DNA of 64,000 bases from Sapria himalayana (GCA_029783825.1 JAREIK010012298.1:62001-126000), one strand, 5' to 3'; numbered from the stretch's first letter, positions 22,861 through 34,874 are shown. Translations and numbers: made by a program. Notes: generated by a model not told the origin, from the sequence alone.

Positions 22861-23314
22861 TGTAATGTGAGTCTAGCCCACTTTCTCTTTTAAAAACTAC
22901 CGAACAGTTTAAGGAAATGTCGAACAATTTAAGACAGAAAATGCAACCTTTTATTCGATGCAACCTTTCATTTTTGACACAATCTTTTGCTTAAGGAAAC
23001 CATGTAGCAGTTCTCCAAAATATCGAAGAAGCATGGCAGACATACGGGCGAGACAGTTCTCCTTGCATTTAATTGATATATATATATATTATGTAATCTA
23101 TCATGGAACAAAATATAAGAAAGTGCAGCAAGTGTGTGCAATGTTTTCTCATTTTTTCTTCTCATTTTTTTCTATTAAGAGTATCTTCTTATTCATGTTA
23201 TAATGAATCCTTGTTTATGTATTTTTGAGAGAATATATTCTTGTTTATGCAGTTAGATCACATAAATAAACATAACTGAATCTTTGTTTATTTCACCCAC
23301 ATATTTCATCTAGA
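22861..23314 (+). repeat. 3' LTR of copia element B
   Basis: 454 bp, TGTAATGTGAG...ATCTAGA. It is longer than the 5' LTR, partly through an extra copy of a GAACAGTTTAAGGAAATGTC-like segment near 22905. The CTTTG target duplication follows directly. Confidence 0.88.
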
Positions 23315-23434
23315 CTTTGTTCTACATTTGATTGTTTTGTTATCACAAAAAAATAGTTTTATATGGAAATAAAGCATTTAAAATTAAAATCTAATATTTA
23401 ATTTGGGTTTCAAAAATATGTCTTAACTAGTACG

Positions 23435-23790
23435 TCTGAAAATACCATGACAATGCTCGTCATTGTGAACGATAGCCATTGCCACGCTGTTCAATTTTAA
23501 AAATCAAAGGCCGACATTCATAATGCTAGTTATTAAATTTTAAAATTTTTCAAATGCCAGCATTGGAAATGACAACTATTTAATTAAACCAATAGTCGTC
23601 GTTCACATAGGTGACCTTTGATTTTTAAAAATTTTCAAATGCTGACTTTGGGAATGATGACTATTGAAATAAACTAAAGGCCGTTGTTCACAACGCTGGC
23701 TATTAAATTTTAAAAATTTTTAAATGCTGGCATTGAGAATGACAGCTATTTAATTAAACCAATGGTCGTCGTTCACAATGCCGACTTTTG
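23435..23790. repeat. ~85-bp tandem repeat, about four units
   Basis: Units contain AAATGC(C/T)(A/G)(G/A)CATTG, GACAxCTATTTAATTAAACCAAT and GTCGTCGTTCACA. Clear units begin near 23555, 23638 and 23725, with a more diverged one before them. The position just outside the Mutator-like remnant is suggestive of an element end, but I cannot show a terminal inverted repeat. Confidence 0.65.
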
Positions 23791-23799
23791 AATGATTCA

Positions 23800-24536
23800 T
23801 TTCCCATTTTTTTTATTTTCCATTTTCTCCTAACCCCTTGTTTCTTCAGCAATTTGTTCCACCATAATGTCCTTTCCACTAGACCTTGCAACAGCAAAAA
23901 ATTCAGCATTTGCATAATATATATAAATATTCATCATTGTTATATGCATCTACATCTCAAGTGCAAAAAATTAAATTACATGACACATAGATTCTATAGT
24001 GCCCAACTGAAAAAATTATAAAATAAATTAAAACATTTAAAGGTAACACACACACCTTGAGTTCTAATCATCCAACAAATACATAAGTTTGCTAAACTTC
24101 AAATCATATCTACAATGCAGAAATGATAATCTTCTCCCAGGTCCCAAAAAAAGAGTTGCAGGTGCCTCATTTTTCTCTTCTCCATTTTCACCTAACTTTC
24201 AGTTTTATTCTGCCATTTATTCTACCAGTGGCCTCCTCCTCTCCACTAGACCCTGTAGCTTCAAAAATAATACATTTACATAATATATAAAAATCTTCAA
24301 CAATGTTCCAATAATCCACATCTCGAGTGCAAAAAATTAAATTACAAGATACATAAATTTTGTTGTGTCCCACTAAAAAAATTAAAAAATAAATTAAAAT
24401 TACATATCAAGCTAGCATATACACCCTGAATTCTAATCATCCAAAAAATACATAATCTTGCTAAACTTCAAATCATATCTATGATGCAGAAATGATAATC
24501 TTTTTCCAAGTCCAAAAAAAAGTTGCAGGTGCCTCC
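23800..24536. repeat. Direct tandem duplication of ~368 bp
   Basis: Two diverged units, about 23800-24168 and 24169-24536, both ending GTTGCAGGTGCCTC. They share CATCTC(A/G)AGTGCAAAAAATT and TGCTAAACTTCAAATCATATC. No coding potential seen. Confidence 0.8.
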
Positions 24537-24739
24537 ATCCTTTTTCTGTGCAACAAAATTTGTATCATCCTTTCTGTTTCAATCAAAACACGCAAAACAT
24601 CACATGCAACAAAAATTGATAACCATATTTATTAAAAAGATTTGAAGAAGATAAATTTAACACACACCTAACTTCAGTAGGAATTGTGTCTAGAAATTTT
24701 TTGGATAATCAGAAGGAACAAGCACTTTTAGAGGAATTG

Positions 24740-26830
24740 TATCAATGTGAGAGTAGGGAATGTGATGTGTCAATGTGAGTGGGTATGGAAGGTGATGTGC
24801 AAGTGTGTGAAGGTATAAACATCTCGAGTGAGGGGTAAAAAGTTGGTATAGTTGGCTCAAGTGTACCAAGATCGCTCTCACTGTCTGGACCATGACTTGA
24901 CCCACCATCTCGAGCACGACCTTGGTGATTAACTCCTTCTCTCCCTCTCCCTCTACCTTAAATGAGCTACATACGTGACGGAGTTGATGACGCCGAAGGT
25001 CTAATAAATAGTTCATGTGATGTCGAAGCTTCCTCAGTGTACCTGGCGATATGATTGTCTTCACCGATCTGGTATAATATTGATCTGGCAATATGATATA
25101 TATCACATAAAGGACCATGGGTATCAACACGAGAGCGATTGGCTATGTCATCCATAGTGGCAATCTGAGTAAACCAAAGAAAGAATTATAATTACATAAT
25201 CTAATAATTAAAAATTAGTTAAAATATTTTAGAAACACGTGACTCTAACTTTCAAAAAAGATTCATACTACCGGCCGTAGTATGGAACCTCATATCATAT
25301 CTATGAAGTCATTATGTCATTAAATACTATATAATACGATGATACCACTGCATGTATGGATAATGAAAGTTCATTAGACCCACCATAGGGGGTGAAGTGA
25401 TAATCCTAGCTGCTTGCATCTTCCATAATGCTATGCATGGTACATAATACGTCGCCCAATCGCATTGGTATTGTCCACGTGTGCATCCACTGCATGCAAC
25501 TATTGCTCATAAGACCAAGCTGGAGGTATCTCTTGATACATCCCAAATTGGCATAGGAATCTCTTTGGACGATGCCACTCAACAATCTCGAAACAAATAA
25601 GTGGTGACATCATCCACCAGATCTCCTGATCTGCTAAGTAGATATATGAAAGCTTATCAAGTAACTTTCACACGTATGACTGCCATGAGACCTACATGTG
25701 AACACTTAATATAAATAAATTATACAATAATATGAATATAATTAATATAGAACCATATAATTTTACATAAACATTACCTGGTTAGTAGTCTATGCATCTA
25801 ACTGATCTCGGTATAGGAGGAGTACACCCGATGGGTTATGTACCCATGTCAAAGGTACTCTCCACCTACACTCGAGTGGAAGAGCTAGCTCTACCTCTAT
25901 CCCAGCTAGAGATTGAGCTGATAATCCATCAATGCTAGCCTTGGGTAGGTAACCATTTCTGAATTCGACATTGGTATCGTGTAAAGCATGAGCGGGTGGT
26001 GGTGCTATATCTACGTGTGGTTGCCCAAAATCAGGTGACCCTACGTGAAGTCTTTCCCAAGACCATAGCTAAATACAAAATAATGAGAAAATTGATCAAA
26101 ATATTGAAATTTTTATATTGTGTTGGGAAAAATATGATAAATTATCTATACATAACAACACACATTCTCAGTTATTACATACTTGTATTAGTGTAATACA
26201 ATTGCTAATACTACAGCTATGATCCAAGCTAGCTTAACATAACTCGTAGTATGTATTTACTAGTATTGCACCACCCTAACTATATATCGCATTATCTATT
26301 AAATCTCATAGTAGCGAGAGAAAGCACATGGGAACATGTACTCCCTTCTTGTCCGCAAACAAGAAGCATCCGATTAGTGCTAAGATGAACCCACGCACAC
26401 AATGCTCTAATGTGACCTCATCTATATTAGGTGGTGGGCTGGATAACTTGATACATAACCACCACAAAAAGATAGTGGCTCCTCTGATAGTACCTACAGG
26501 TGGGATGACACCGAGCAAGTCCGTGCACAACACCGCCACATCGAACACACATGTGCCAGTGACTGCTAGGCCATGGATACGAAGACCAAGGAGGATGTCG
26601 ACATCATGTAAGGTAATAGTTATTTTCCTACTGGCACATGAAACATGTGTGTCTCAGACCACCATCTCTCGATGAGTGATGTGATAAGTGATCAATCAAT
26701 CACAATATGGCCCAAACGATATATACCATAAAATTTAGCCCTAATCACGTATGGCCAAATCTGAATATCTATCATCCACATAGTTATGAAGGTGCTCATC
26801 TGCTGTCGAGGGTGGAGGATCTTCAGAAGC
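24740..26830 (-). pseudogene. Plant mobile domain (PMD) region of a Mutator-like element
   Basis: The minus strand reads, in order, a typical PMD of the MAIN-like/transposon type. At about 26560-26700 are ITSLIERWWSETHMF, KITITLHDVDILLGL and GLAVTG. At 26306-26548 are CTDLLGVIPP, RGATIFLWWL and FILALIGCFLFADK. At 25790-25950 are LAGIEVELALPLECRW and GVLLLYRDQLDA. At 25490-25620 are SPLICFEIVEWHRPKRFL and FGMYQEIPPAWSYEQ, the last followed by a stop codon. A Gly/Arg/Ser-rich tail with HGPDSESDLGTLEP lies at 24740-24920. PMDs occur in plant chromatin proteins such as MAIN and in many transposon proteins. In-frame stops and the lack of one continuous frame mark decay. Introns may separate the islands. 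Confidence 0.78.
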
Positions 26831-27488
26831 TGTAAGCAATAAAACAACCAAATTTAAAAGTGATTATGTATAAATTACATGTTAAAACTGATAATAATAA
26901 TTGATAATTAATAAATTACATACATGCTCTATATCTACTAAGTGTGATTGGTGTCTGTCTTGCAATACTATGATATATGTATCCGATGGATCCACATCAT
27001 AAAACCCCCTAGCTATGTCTATATGTTATAACAAATCCAGAATAATTATTAAACATGATTGTCAATATTAATCACAATGATAATTTACAATACACACGTA
27101 TAATAAGAAAGTTTTGTTCAATATAAAAAGTCTAATACAAGACAACAACAAAATATTCGGGGCCTCATTTACAAGAAATAAATACTAGTACATTAATCTT
27201 ATACCGAACAACAAAAAAATGAGGCCACATTTACAAACAAATAATTAAACTTGATTTCTAGTCTTTCATGACCGCCGATTGTAACATTCTTATTTTGTAC
27301 AACCCACATTTTATCTTTGTTTTCCCCTTTCTGACATCCATTTCATTATGCAAATGGGTTGCTTTAGGACAACCATTGACTTTTCATTTCATTGGCCCTA
27401 AAGCTACGATAGTTGGACCATCATAAATAGGCTACTTGTCTTCATTGAATATGAGATAAAACAAGCTTGCCCAAGTGTCATAGTAGGA

Positions 27489-30040
27489 CTACGTAGTGTA
27501 GTAGCTTTGAACAAATAATTGAAAATCAAAACTTTGATATTGACATGCTACTATGATATGGCTACATGGAAATCCATGTTTCAGTGTCTTACCACATGTG
27601 CAGTTCTTGTTATTTATATTGAGGTGATGAATGCGACCACTCTTGAACCTTACGTGAAATATGACATGTATGTGATCATAAAGAATAATTTTTATTGATC
27701 CAACCTTGACCATAGGACATTGAATCTGAGTATCAACATATGGTGTGAACTGCTCATCTGATGTCAATCTATCAGCACCTTGTTCCCTTCTTGCAACAAA
27801 ATAACTGTTAAGGTGGAAAATTATCAACTGAACTAATTTAGTGATTGGTAAGCTACGAGCCCATTTAAGAACATTGTTAAATACCTCTCACATATTGATT
27901 GTCATTATCTCATATTTTCGATCTCCATCATGTGAAAGTACCCATAATGGAAGAGGGATTGCCTCTAACTATTATTGTGCTTCGGGATTAATTCTCCCAA
28001 TTATAGCCATATGCCTATTCATTTTCAGTGGTGTTGTCGTAATAGCTGCTCTGTAGACCAAATTCTTCAAGAATTTATCTATGAAGCGGGTCATAAAATT
28101 ACTTGTAAGATGATGCATGCAGATCCTGTGATAGGCATATGGTGCATTCCAACTAAGATGAGGATTGCTTATAGCTATCATAATACCTGGATGTAGGGCT
28201 GTAACTGAGCTGAGCTACTTGGGAGTTGCTCAGCATTTGGCTCATCAGAAGCTCACTCGAACTTGTTAATAAAGCTAAACGAGTCGAGCCCGAATATCAT
28301 TTTGAGGCTCGTAAGTTAAATGAGTTGAGCCTGAGCACCCTCAAACTCGGCTCGTCAGCTCATAAACAGGCTCGTGAGCAAGCTCGTTAACCAGGCTTGT
28401 GAACAAGCTCATGAACCAAGCTCGTGAACAGTCTCATGAACATGGAGAAGGCTTGATACACAATAAATTTTTCTTACAAATGAACATGATGAATATTTTA
28501 ACTCTTGAACGTCAATCAAGTTAATTGAACTTTTATTATCTTATCTTTTTAATTTAGTTGTATGTTGGCTATTTTAGATGAATATTTTCTTTAATTCTCA
28601 AACATCATTTTTAGGTTCGTATGTTAAACGAGTCGAGCCCGAGCACACTTAAACTCAGCTCGTCAGCTCATAAATAGGCTCGTGAATAGGCTTGTGTGCA
28701 AGCATATTAACCAAGCTCATGAACAAGCTCGTGAACAGGCTCGTAAGTTAAATGAGCCGAGCCTGAGCACCCTCAAACTCAGCTCATCAGCTCGTAAACA
28801 GGCTCGTGAATAAGCTCGAGCCTACTCTTTTAAAACCGAGCCGAGCCTAGCTTGCCTAATACTCGGATCGACTCGACTCGGTTACACCCCTGCCTGGATG
28901 TCTGTCAGATATAACACAGATTCTCATCCATTGAGTTACTCTATTTCTGATACATGCCAAGAATCATCCCAACTATTAATATTCTCTTCTTCTGTAATAG
29001 AAAATGTCAATGGGAACAACTGATTATTTACATCACATCACATAGTAATCAACAATGTCTCTTTTATACTTCCCATATAAATGTGTACTATCAATACTTA
29101 GTACAGGATGATAATTTGCGAACCCTTCAATAGATAGCTTGAATGACCATAACATGTGATAAAATGTCTCATTGTTTGGCACACTATGAGAAATGGTTTA
29201 CCAAATAATAACACATCTAGGATTGGCTTGTTCAATGGCCATGAACAAATGTGGGAGTTATGTATATGAATGTGAAAAATCACCAAATAGTGTCTAAATG
29301 CCTTAAGCTTCCCATCCAAGTTTTTATTATATGAAATTTCATATCCTCATTTCTCTATCACAATTGCTTGAATAGCCACATGGGACAATGTAAATTATGC
29401 CTAAATTATTGATTCTATATGAGCAGCAACCAACTTTGAGTCTGTTTAATGATGATCTCGATTCAAACATGAATTTACACAAGTATGCGGCCGTTTATAT
29501 TTGTTGATCACAAATAAATTAGTATATTTCATAACTATGATATGCAATTTCCATTGACTTTGATATTTTTCGGCCTTCTTACATCTTAAAATAAGTAATT
29601 TTTTTGAGGAGACAACTACAACAAACTCATGGTGTATTTTAATTGAGTAAATCTTTGCAGTCTCTTACAATTCGAATTTAGAATTAAAAACTTACCCAAC
29701 TACAAATTTATAACTCGCATAACTAGTTGTTTATTGCCCCCATGGAGTCTAACCACTTGAAATAGCAATATCTATGTTTTCAACATGTTCAAAATAAGGT
29801 GTTGGTTGTAGGTGAAATTAGATAGGAGCCAACTCATCAGGTTCCTCATCATTATCTATGATATTCGATACATCACAAGATAATGCATGCGTAGAGACAA
29901 GTATCCCTCACTCATTGTCCTAAATGTGATTTGTATGTTTGAAATGATGAAACATGTATATCGGCTTGAACATGTGAGTCATCAACATATTCATCATTAA
30001 CATCTTCATCAGATTCATTATTACCTTCTTCATAATTTTG
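27489..30040 (-). pseudogene. Mutator-like (MULE) transposase remnant
   Basis: Read on the minus strand. An acidic N-terminal segment lies at about 29930-30040 (DEDVNDEYVDDSH). The first catalytic-Asp region of the MULE DDE domain is at about 29040-29100 (LSIDSTHLYGKYK). The second, reading ISDRHPGI, is split by the hAT insertion at 28186-28900. It continues at 27972-28181 with AYHRICMHHLTSNF. A SWIM zinc finger lies at 27489-27827 (CTCGKTLKHGFPCSHIIVAC). This is the standard MULE domain order. The transposase would cut and join element ends. The protein is dead because of the insertion plus several stops and frameshifts. The adjacent PMD on the same strand suggests one transcription unit, as in known PMD-bearing MULEs. 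Confidence 0.85.
28194..28892. mobile_element. 699-bp non-autonomous hAT-like transposon with 8-bp target duplication
   Basis: The termini are inverted: the left end reads TAGGGCTGTAACTGAG and the right end in reverse complement reads CAGGGGTGTAACCGAG. They are flanked by the exact direct repeat CCTGGATG at 28186-28193 and 28893-28900. An 8-bp duplication and CAGGG-type ends fit the hAT superfamily. The interior has no transposase. It holds two diverged copies of a GAGCTCGTGAAC-rich block (28300-28450 and 28612-28850). Removing it restores the MULE reading around the second catalytic Asp. Confidence 0.92.
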
Positions 30041-30049
30041 TTTTCATGG

Positions 30050-32680
30050 CTAGTATACAATCTTGATGAATTAAACTCTCTTCAAAGTTAAAAGGCTCTA
30101 TTGTGGTGAAATTACACTGTTCATAGATGTCTTTTAGTATTTTGTATTTAATAGATAGTTACAACAAATTTAGCTTCATAGGAGTGGGGTTTAGAAATAG
30201 AAAGTAAACCAGTTTCAGAGGACGTAGGTACATACTTGGGCTAGCAGCTATCTTTTGAGATTTATGAGTTTAATAATGGCATTATATTTTGAGGTTGATT
30301 TACCTTATTGTTTTATGTTGAGACTTTCTAATTTATATTTCTTTAATTTAAATAGCTTCCTCATCAAATAATATATCTTTACTTTATATTTTAGACTTAA
30401 GTTATCTAATTTTTTTCTTTTATATTTTGAAATTTTGAGCATAACAGAGACTTCCAAAAATTTTTATATGATGAATACTTGGTTCCTTCCAATCCAAACA
30501 TGTGCTAGAGTGAGATCATCCGAGAAAGAGGTAGGGTATTTGTTTAGCAAGTAAACAATTATGTTTAATGCTTTTGCCCAAAAAAATTTGATCATATTTA
30601 ATTCCATAGACATTGATCATTTCATTTCTACTATATTTTTATTTTTTTCATTCTAATATACTATTTTGTTGTGGTGAATATGACACATTCAATTGACTCT
30701 GAATTTTTTTAATTGAACAGCAGTAAACAAACTTTGAGAAGAGGAATTAAATTCCTCTATTATTCTTGAGGTTTTTTACAAATTTTCCAAGTTATTTTTT
30801 CACCATAATTAAAAATTTTATAAAAATAAACACACAATTTATTAAAAATTGATTAAAAAAACACACATAATCTTTGTTCAATTATCAATAAACAGTAAAA
30901 AATAAATCTCATTTATATGTTTTGGAACTGACATTTGTTCACATATATTTGAGTGGATCAAGTCAAATGGTATGGATAATCTCTAGGCATCTTCCTTTGC
31001 TATTTTGTTTCGACTACTTTTCTAGTACAAATTTGTCACAAATGAAGTGTGTATACTTAGTCTAGAGGGAATGCCACTCACCATACTTTTCTTGGTGAGA
31101 AGGTTTATGTTTCTACAATTTAACTGACTCATCCTTCTATTCCAGAAATTTAATATTTGTAACATATGCATATTGAATGAAATGTTTATATTATATTACA
31201 TTGGTTTCATTCAATTTTTTTGTGTCCTTGTAATATATAATACATTGGTTTCGTTCAAATACAAACTTATACATTTTCTAAAGGACTTTTCCTAAACTCA
31301 AGAGATTTTAGTCAACATTAAGAACTAACAAAATATCATCAATGATCTTTACACCTAAGGGTGTAGAGACAGACCTTGCCCTTTCCATTTATATCAACAA
31401 GGTCTACTCATTATACTTATGAACTTACAAAGAATTGTTGGTTTACAAACAACTCTATGTTTCTAGACATGTGGTTTGAATAACCACTATCTAGGAACCA
31501 TACATTAGGAGATAGAGTATTAGAAGTATTTGAAATATAGAACAGGTATTCTTTTAAAGATTTCTCATCTGTACAACTAGCTTGTTGAATGTGCTTTTGT
31601 CAACAATCTTTATATGAGTGCAAATATTTTATAATTATGGCATTATTTCTTAGACTTTACTACTAGTCTTTTTTTGAGTAGTTGTTCCTCTTACAGGATG
31701 TTGCATGTGTAAGAAGAAAATCTTTTAGTAGATGTGTTTGGTCGTAATACAAAAAATAAAATTTTACCCCTACCATATTTTTTACCTTTATTGGAGTATC
31801 CGGTTGGCCTTTTTTGCATTATATTTTGTTTCATCAAAAATCTCTGTTTTAAAAGAGTATGAAATATATTTAATTTGAAGAGCATCTTCTATAGTGCCTT
31901 CTATTCATCTAAGTAGTTTTTCTTCATATGACCGTTAAGGAGGTAAGGAGCTATTGCATGCTAAACTGAGAGAGATTTTTTCATCTCTTTAATGACTACC
32001 ACTATGAGTTTATTCATGTAAGTCAAACTTATAATAATTTTTTCAATTAACCTTGTTCCAAAAATATTTTCAACATGTATTTTAAGTTGATTTACTATGT
32101 CAACAAAAATAGCAAAATATATATTAATGGGAATCCAATTCTTTTATTTTTAGATTCTCAAAATCTCTCTTCAAATATTAAAGTTTGGTTTCAATGGACT
32201 CTTGTGTCTCCTTGGAATTCTTTATGAAGAAAGTGATATGCATATTTAGCCTAATTGATCCCATTATTTTGGGAAAGATAGCATTGATGACACCATTTTG
32301 GATGAACAACAATGCTTTATTCAAAGCCTTTTAGTTTTCGTCAACAAAAGAAAAATATTTTGGTTCAGAGAACTTTTCATTGATCAATTCCCAAATATTT
32401 TTAAGAGATCAATATAGTTTTCATTTTATATACTATGATAATTATAAATTTCTTTTTCAAACAAAGGTATGAGAGTAGCCCCTCAACTTGGAGAAAAAAT
32501 ATTTCGAAGTAGATTATTTTTTCTTTGAAATATTGAAGACTTGAATCAGAAAGTTAGATATTGATCAAAAAAAAAAAGATATTTTGCCTAAGTAAGTTTT
32601 AGATATGTATTGATCTAGAATATGTCTAAAGGATATTTACAGTTTTATCCATATTTGAGAATAAATTTAAATTTTAGAAA
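30050..32680 (-). pseudogene. Copia gag-protease-integrase remnant (element D)
   Basis: Minus-strand coding islands match those of element A, but no open frame exceeds 65 codons. The best island (31691-31885) is gag C-terminal with a basic TGYSNKGKKYGRGK segment. Reverse transcriptase and RNase H are absent because the element is truncated at 30045. Confidence 0.7.
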
Positions 32681-32689
32681 AAAAAAAAG

Positions 32690-33028
32690 AGAAGAAGTAG
32701 AAGTAAAAGTTCTTAAGAATAAGAACATGATCTTGAGTTTATATATCTCCAGTGTATGATATAACATTCAAAACACATAGAGACAAAAAAACATGATAAA
32801 ATAACGAAAAGAATGCAAGACATCAATTCTATCTTCTGGTCTTTATAAAAGACTTGTATATTTACGTTAGTTATTGTACTAAAATGGTAAATAAAATAAT
32901 AAATGATAGAATAAGAGTGAATACATGTCATTGACTAATTGACCCAATCTTTAAAATAGGCTTGGCTCAATGGGCTTGTATAACTGATGTATGGACTTCA
33001 TTTTATCAAACAATCATGGCTTCATCGA
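32690..33028 (-). repeat. 5' LTR of copia element D
   Basis: Similar along its length to the LTR at 10308-10638 (shared phrases: AAAAGACTT(A/G)TATATTTA, AAATAAAATAATAAA, GAGTGAATACA). It lies upstream of gag in the minus-strand direction. Confidence 0.65.
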
Positions 33029-33453
33029 CACACACTAATAATTTAATAATTTTAAAAAAATAAAAAATTTCCAAATAAACAAAAAACTAATATCCGAAAA
33101 TCTTGATTTCTGAACTTCTGAAATTAATCCAAAGATCAATGGACGTGATTTTTCAATGTCACTGCGAGAGAGATTGGAAAGAAAGGATCCAAAATATGAA
33201 GCGACAAACCCTAAATGCAACTTAGATTTAGCTTACATGCACTATGCCATGGTGTACGAAGAAGATGGGTATCTTTCGCATTAAATTTACCTATCCAATA
33301 ACTTCTTTTCTTTTCATCTACTATCCAACACCTTCTACACATACACACACACAAATATATATATCCATTACTTACGTACATATGTATCCATGTAGTTAGT
33401 GAATGGAGTTGCAAAAAAGCATAGGAAAATATATCCTAGAAGTGAATGCATAT
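33029..33453. other. 3' flank of the MYB gene, no separate gene
   Basis: Contains AT-rich sequence, a short (CA)n run near 33340-33352 and the presumed 3' untranslated region of the MYB gene. No coding feature supported. Confidence 0.5.
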
Positions 33454-34874
33454 TTACTTTGACATCACGCTCCAAAAAGCATTGTCAGCAGCTGCCACAT
33501 TTCCTAAGGTACCAAACGAGGTTGCCCTGGCAGACCTGACAGAGAAGCTTTTGAGGTGGTTGCTAATTTCGGAGCTGGAAATTATATTAGGATGGAGTGG
33601 ATTAAGAGTTGGAAAACCAATAATGGAAGCAAGTTGTTCACCATTACAATCCAAAAAGTGATCGTCGAGCGGAAATTGTGTGCCAACCGACGACAGTAGG
33701 GTATTCTCTTGATGGCAGTCACCGGGAAACCCATATTGTTGATCTGAATCCCAAAGGGAATAGAAAGAGGCATCCATACTTGGAAATAGAGTTGTGGTAA
33801 TGGGGTTCAAAAGCTGAAGCAAAAAATGGAGTGTTGCTAGCTGAGTGTCCCATGGGATGTTAGTGAGATTGTTGAAGTTAGAACAAAGAAAGTGTTGCAG
33901 AGTTATGTCTGTTCTTGGCATGTGGGTTACTGGATCCATTCCCATTTGTATCAGCTTCTTTTTTAGGTGGGTATTCCAAATGTTCTTGATTTCATTGTCT
34001 GTCTGTCCCGGCAGGTGTCGTGCTATTGTCGACCACCTACATGTAATCTATATCATTAATATTCGCATATATATACAGCCATACTCGTTTGTACATATAT
34101 GCATATTCAAATATCTTTGTATACATATATACAAAGTAGAGATAGAATTAACTAATTATCATATTAGAAACAAAAATATCTAAGTGAGTTCCTTCGTTTG
34201 GGTTCTGCTATTGGGATTAGATCATCAATTATCCTAAACTTACCCAAATTTAAACTTGAGGATAAAACTTGCTTTGATTCACCCAAATTTAGTCGAGCTA
34301 AGTTTAAATACTTGATTTATCAATAAACCATTTAATAAAATACAAATCATAAAATAATTAAATATATTTTGGTAAACTTGTATAGATACAAACATGTAAG
34401 CATGAATGCATTCCACTCATCACACCCACATGGCCACAAAAAAAGGAGAAAAATAATTTAAAATGAAATAAATTGAAGAACATAAAAGGAGGCATACAAC
34501 TAAGTAACATGAAATAAAACTTAAATTAGTAATAAAATGGGGAAGTGTGTGCACGCAGACGCACGTAATTAAGAACGAGAGAGAAACAAGCGATGGAAGG
34601 ACAGAACCCACTTGTCTCCAAGAACAGCATGCAAATCCAAGATGAGACGTTCTTCTTGCGGAGAGAAGCTGCCTCTCTTAATATCAGACCTCAGGTAATT
34701 AGTCCGTCCAAGCCGACAACTTTTGCCGCATCTGTTTAATCCAGCAAGCTGTGGCGGCAGTCTCCAACTTCCATGACCATGGGTTTGGACACAACCTACG
34801 AACTATTCATCTTCTTCATGTGTCCATGGCCCCTTTTTCAGCCCATTTTCATCTCTGTGAAGAGACTTCCCCAT
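33454..34874 (-). pseudogene. R2R3-MYB transcription factor gene with nonsense codon in R2
   Basis: Two exons on the minus strand: 34874-34612 and 34036-33454. The intron 34611-34037 has GT and AG ends at the conserved R3 position (ACAA|G TGG). The intact frame would encode 281 residues. The start reads MGKSLHRDENGLKKGPWT. R2 has HGHGSWR and [14 protein letters not shown]3 has [20 protein letters not shown], then [10 protein letters not shown] and [20 protein letters not shown], the last typical of the MYB93/MYB41/MYB102-like groups that control suberin and stress responses. Defects: TAG at 34803-34805, where Lys is usual; the third R2 tryptophan is lost (CRLGR for CRLRW); and LPGQTDNE replaces LPGRTDNE. 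The first intron usual in R2 is absent. The C-terminal half (33454-33945) stays open with no frameshift, so inactivation is recent or the stop is a sequence error. Subgroup is a judgement from motifs only. Confidence 0.88.

Larger units (their letters stand above)
18400..23314 (+). mobile_element. Full-length Ty1/copia element B with LTRs and 5-bp target duplication
   Basis: The LTRs at 18400-18827 and 22861-23314 share extended sequence, for example GGCAGACATACGGGCG and GAGAATATATTCTTGTTTATG. Both begin TGTAATG. The element is flanked by the direct repeat CTTTG at 18395-18399 and 23315-23319. A primer-binding-site-like TGGTATGAGG follows the 5' LTR at 18830. A purine-rich tract (GTTGGGGTGGAGAGG) precedes the 3' LTR. 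Gag, protease, integrase, reverse transcriptase and RNase H follow in copia order. Internal stops and frameshifts make it non-autonomous now. Confidence 0.92.
30045..33028 (-). mobile_element. Ty1/copia element D, fragment, same family as element A
   Basis: 30045-32310 aligns with 12085-14450 of element A in the same orientation, for example GGCTAGTATACAATCTTGATG at 30051 and 12086. It covers the reverse transcriptase/integrase junction, integrase, protease and gag. The 5' LTR lies at about 32690-33028. The left end is cut at 30045, directly against the MULE N-terminal segment. Coding sequence is more decayed than in element A. Confidence 0.82.

Noticed and set aside
26328..26675. 115-codon plus-strand frame
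   Set aside because: Antisense to the plant mobile domain island at 26306-26700, which has clear family motifs on the minus strand.
28194..28892. Coding gene within the GAGCTC-rich block
   Set aside because: It is the interior of a non-autonomous transposon with terminal inverted repeats and target duplication; no open frame of note.
10308..33028. One giant LTR element bounded by the LTRs at 10308 and 33028
   Set aside because: The internal copia region is present twice (12085-14450 and 30045-32310) and unrelated elements and a host gene lie between, so two separate fragments fit better.
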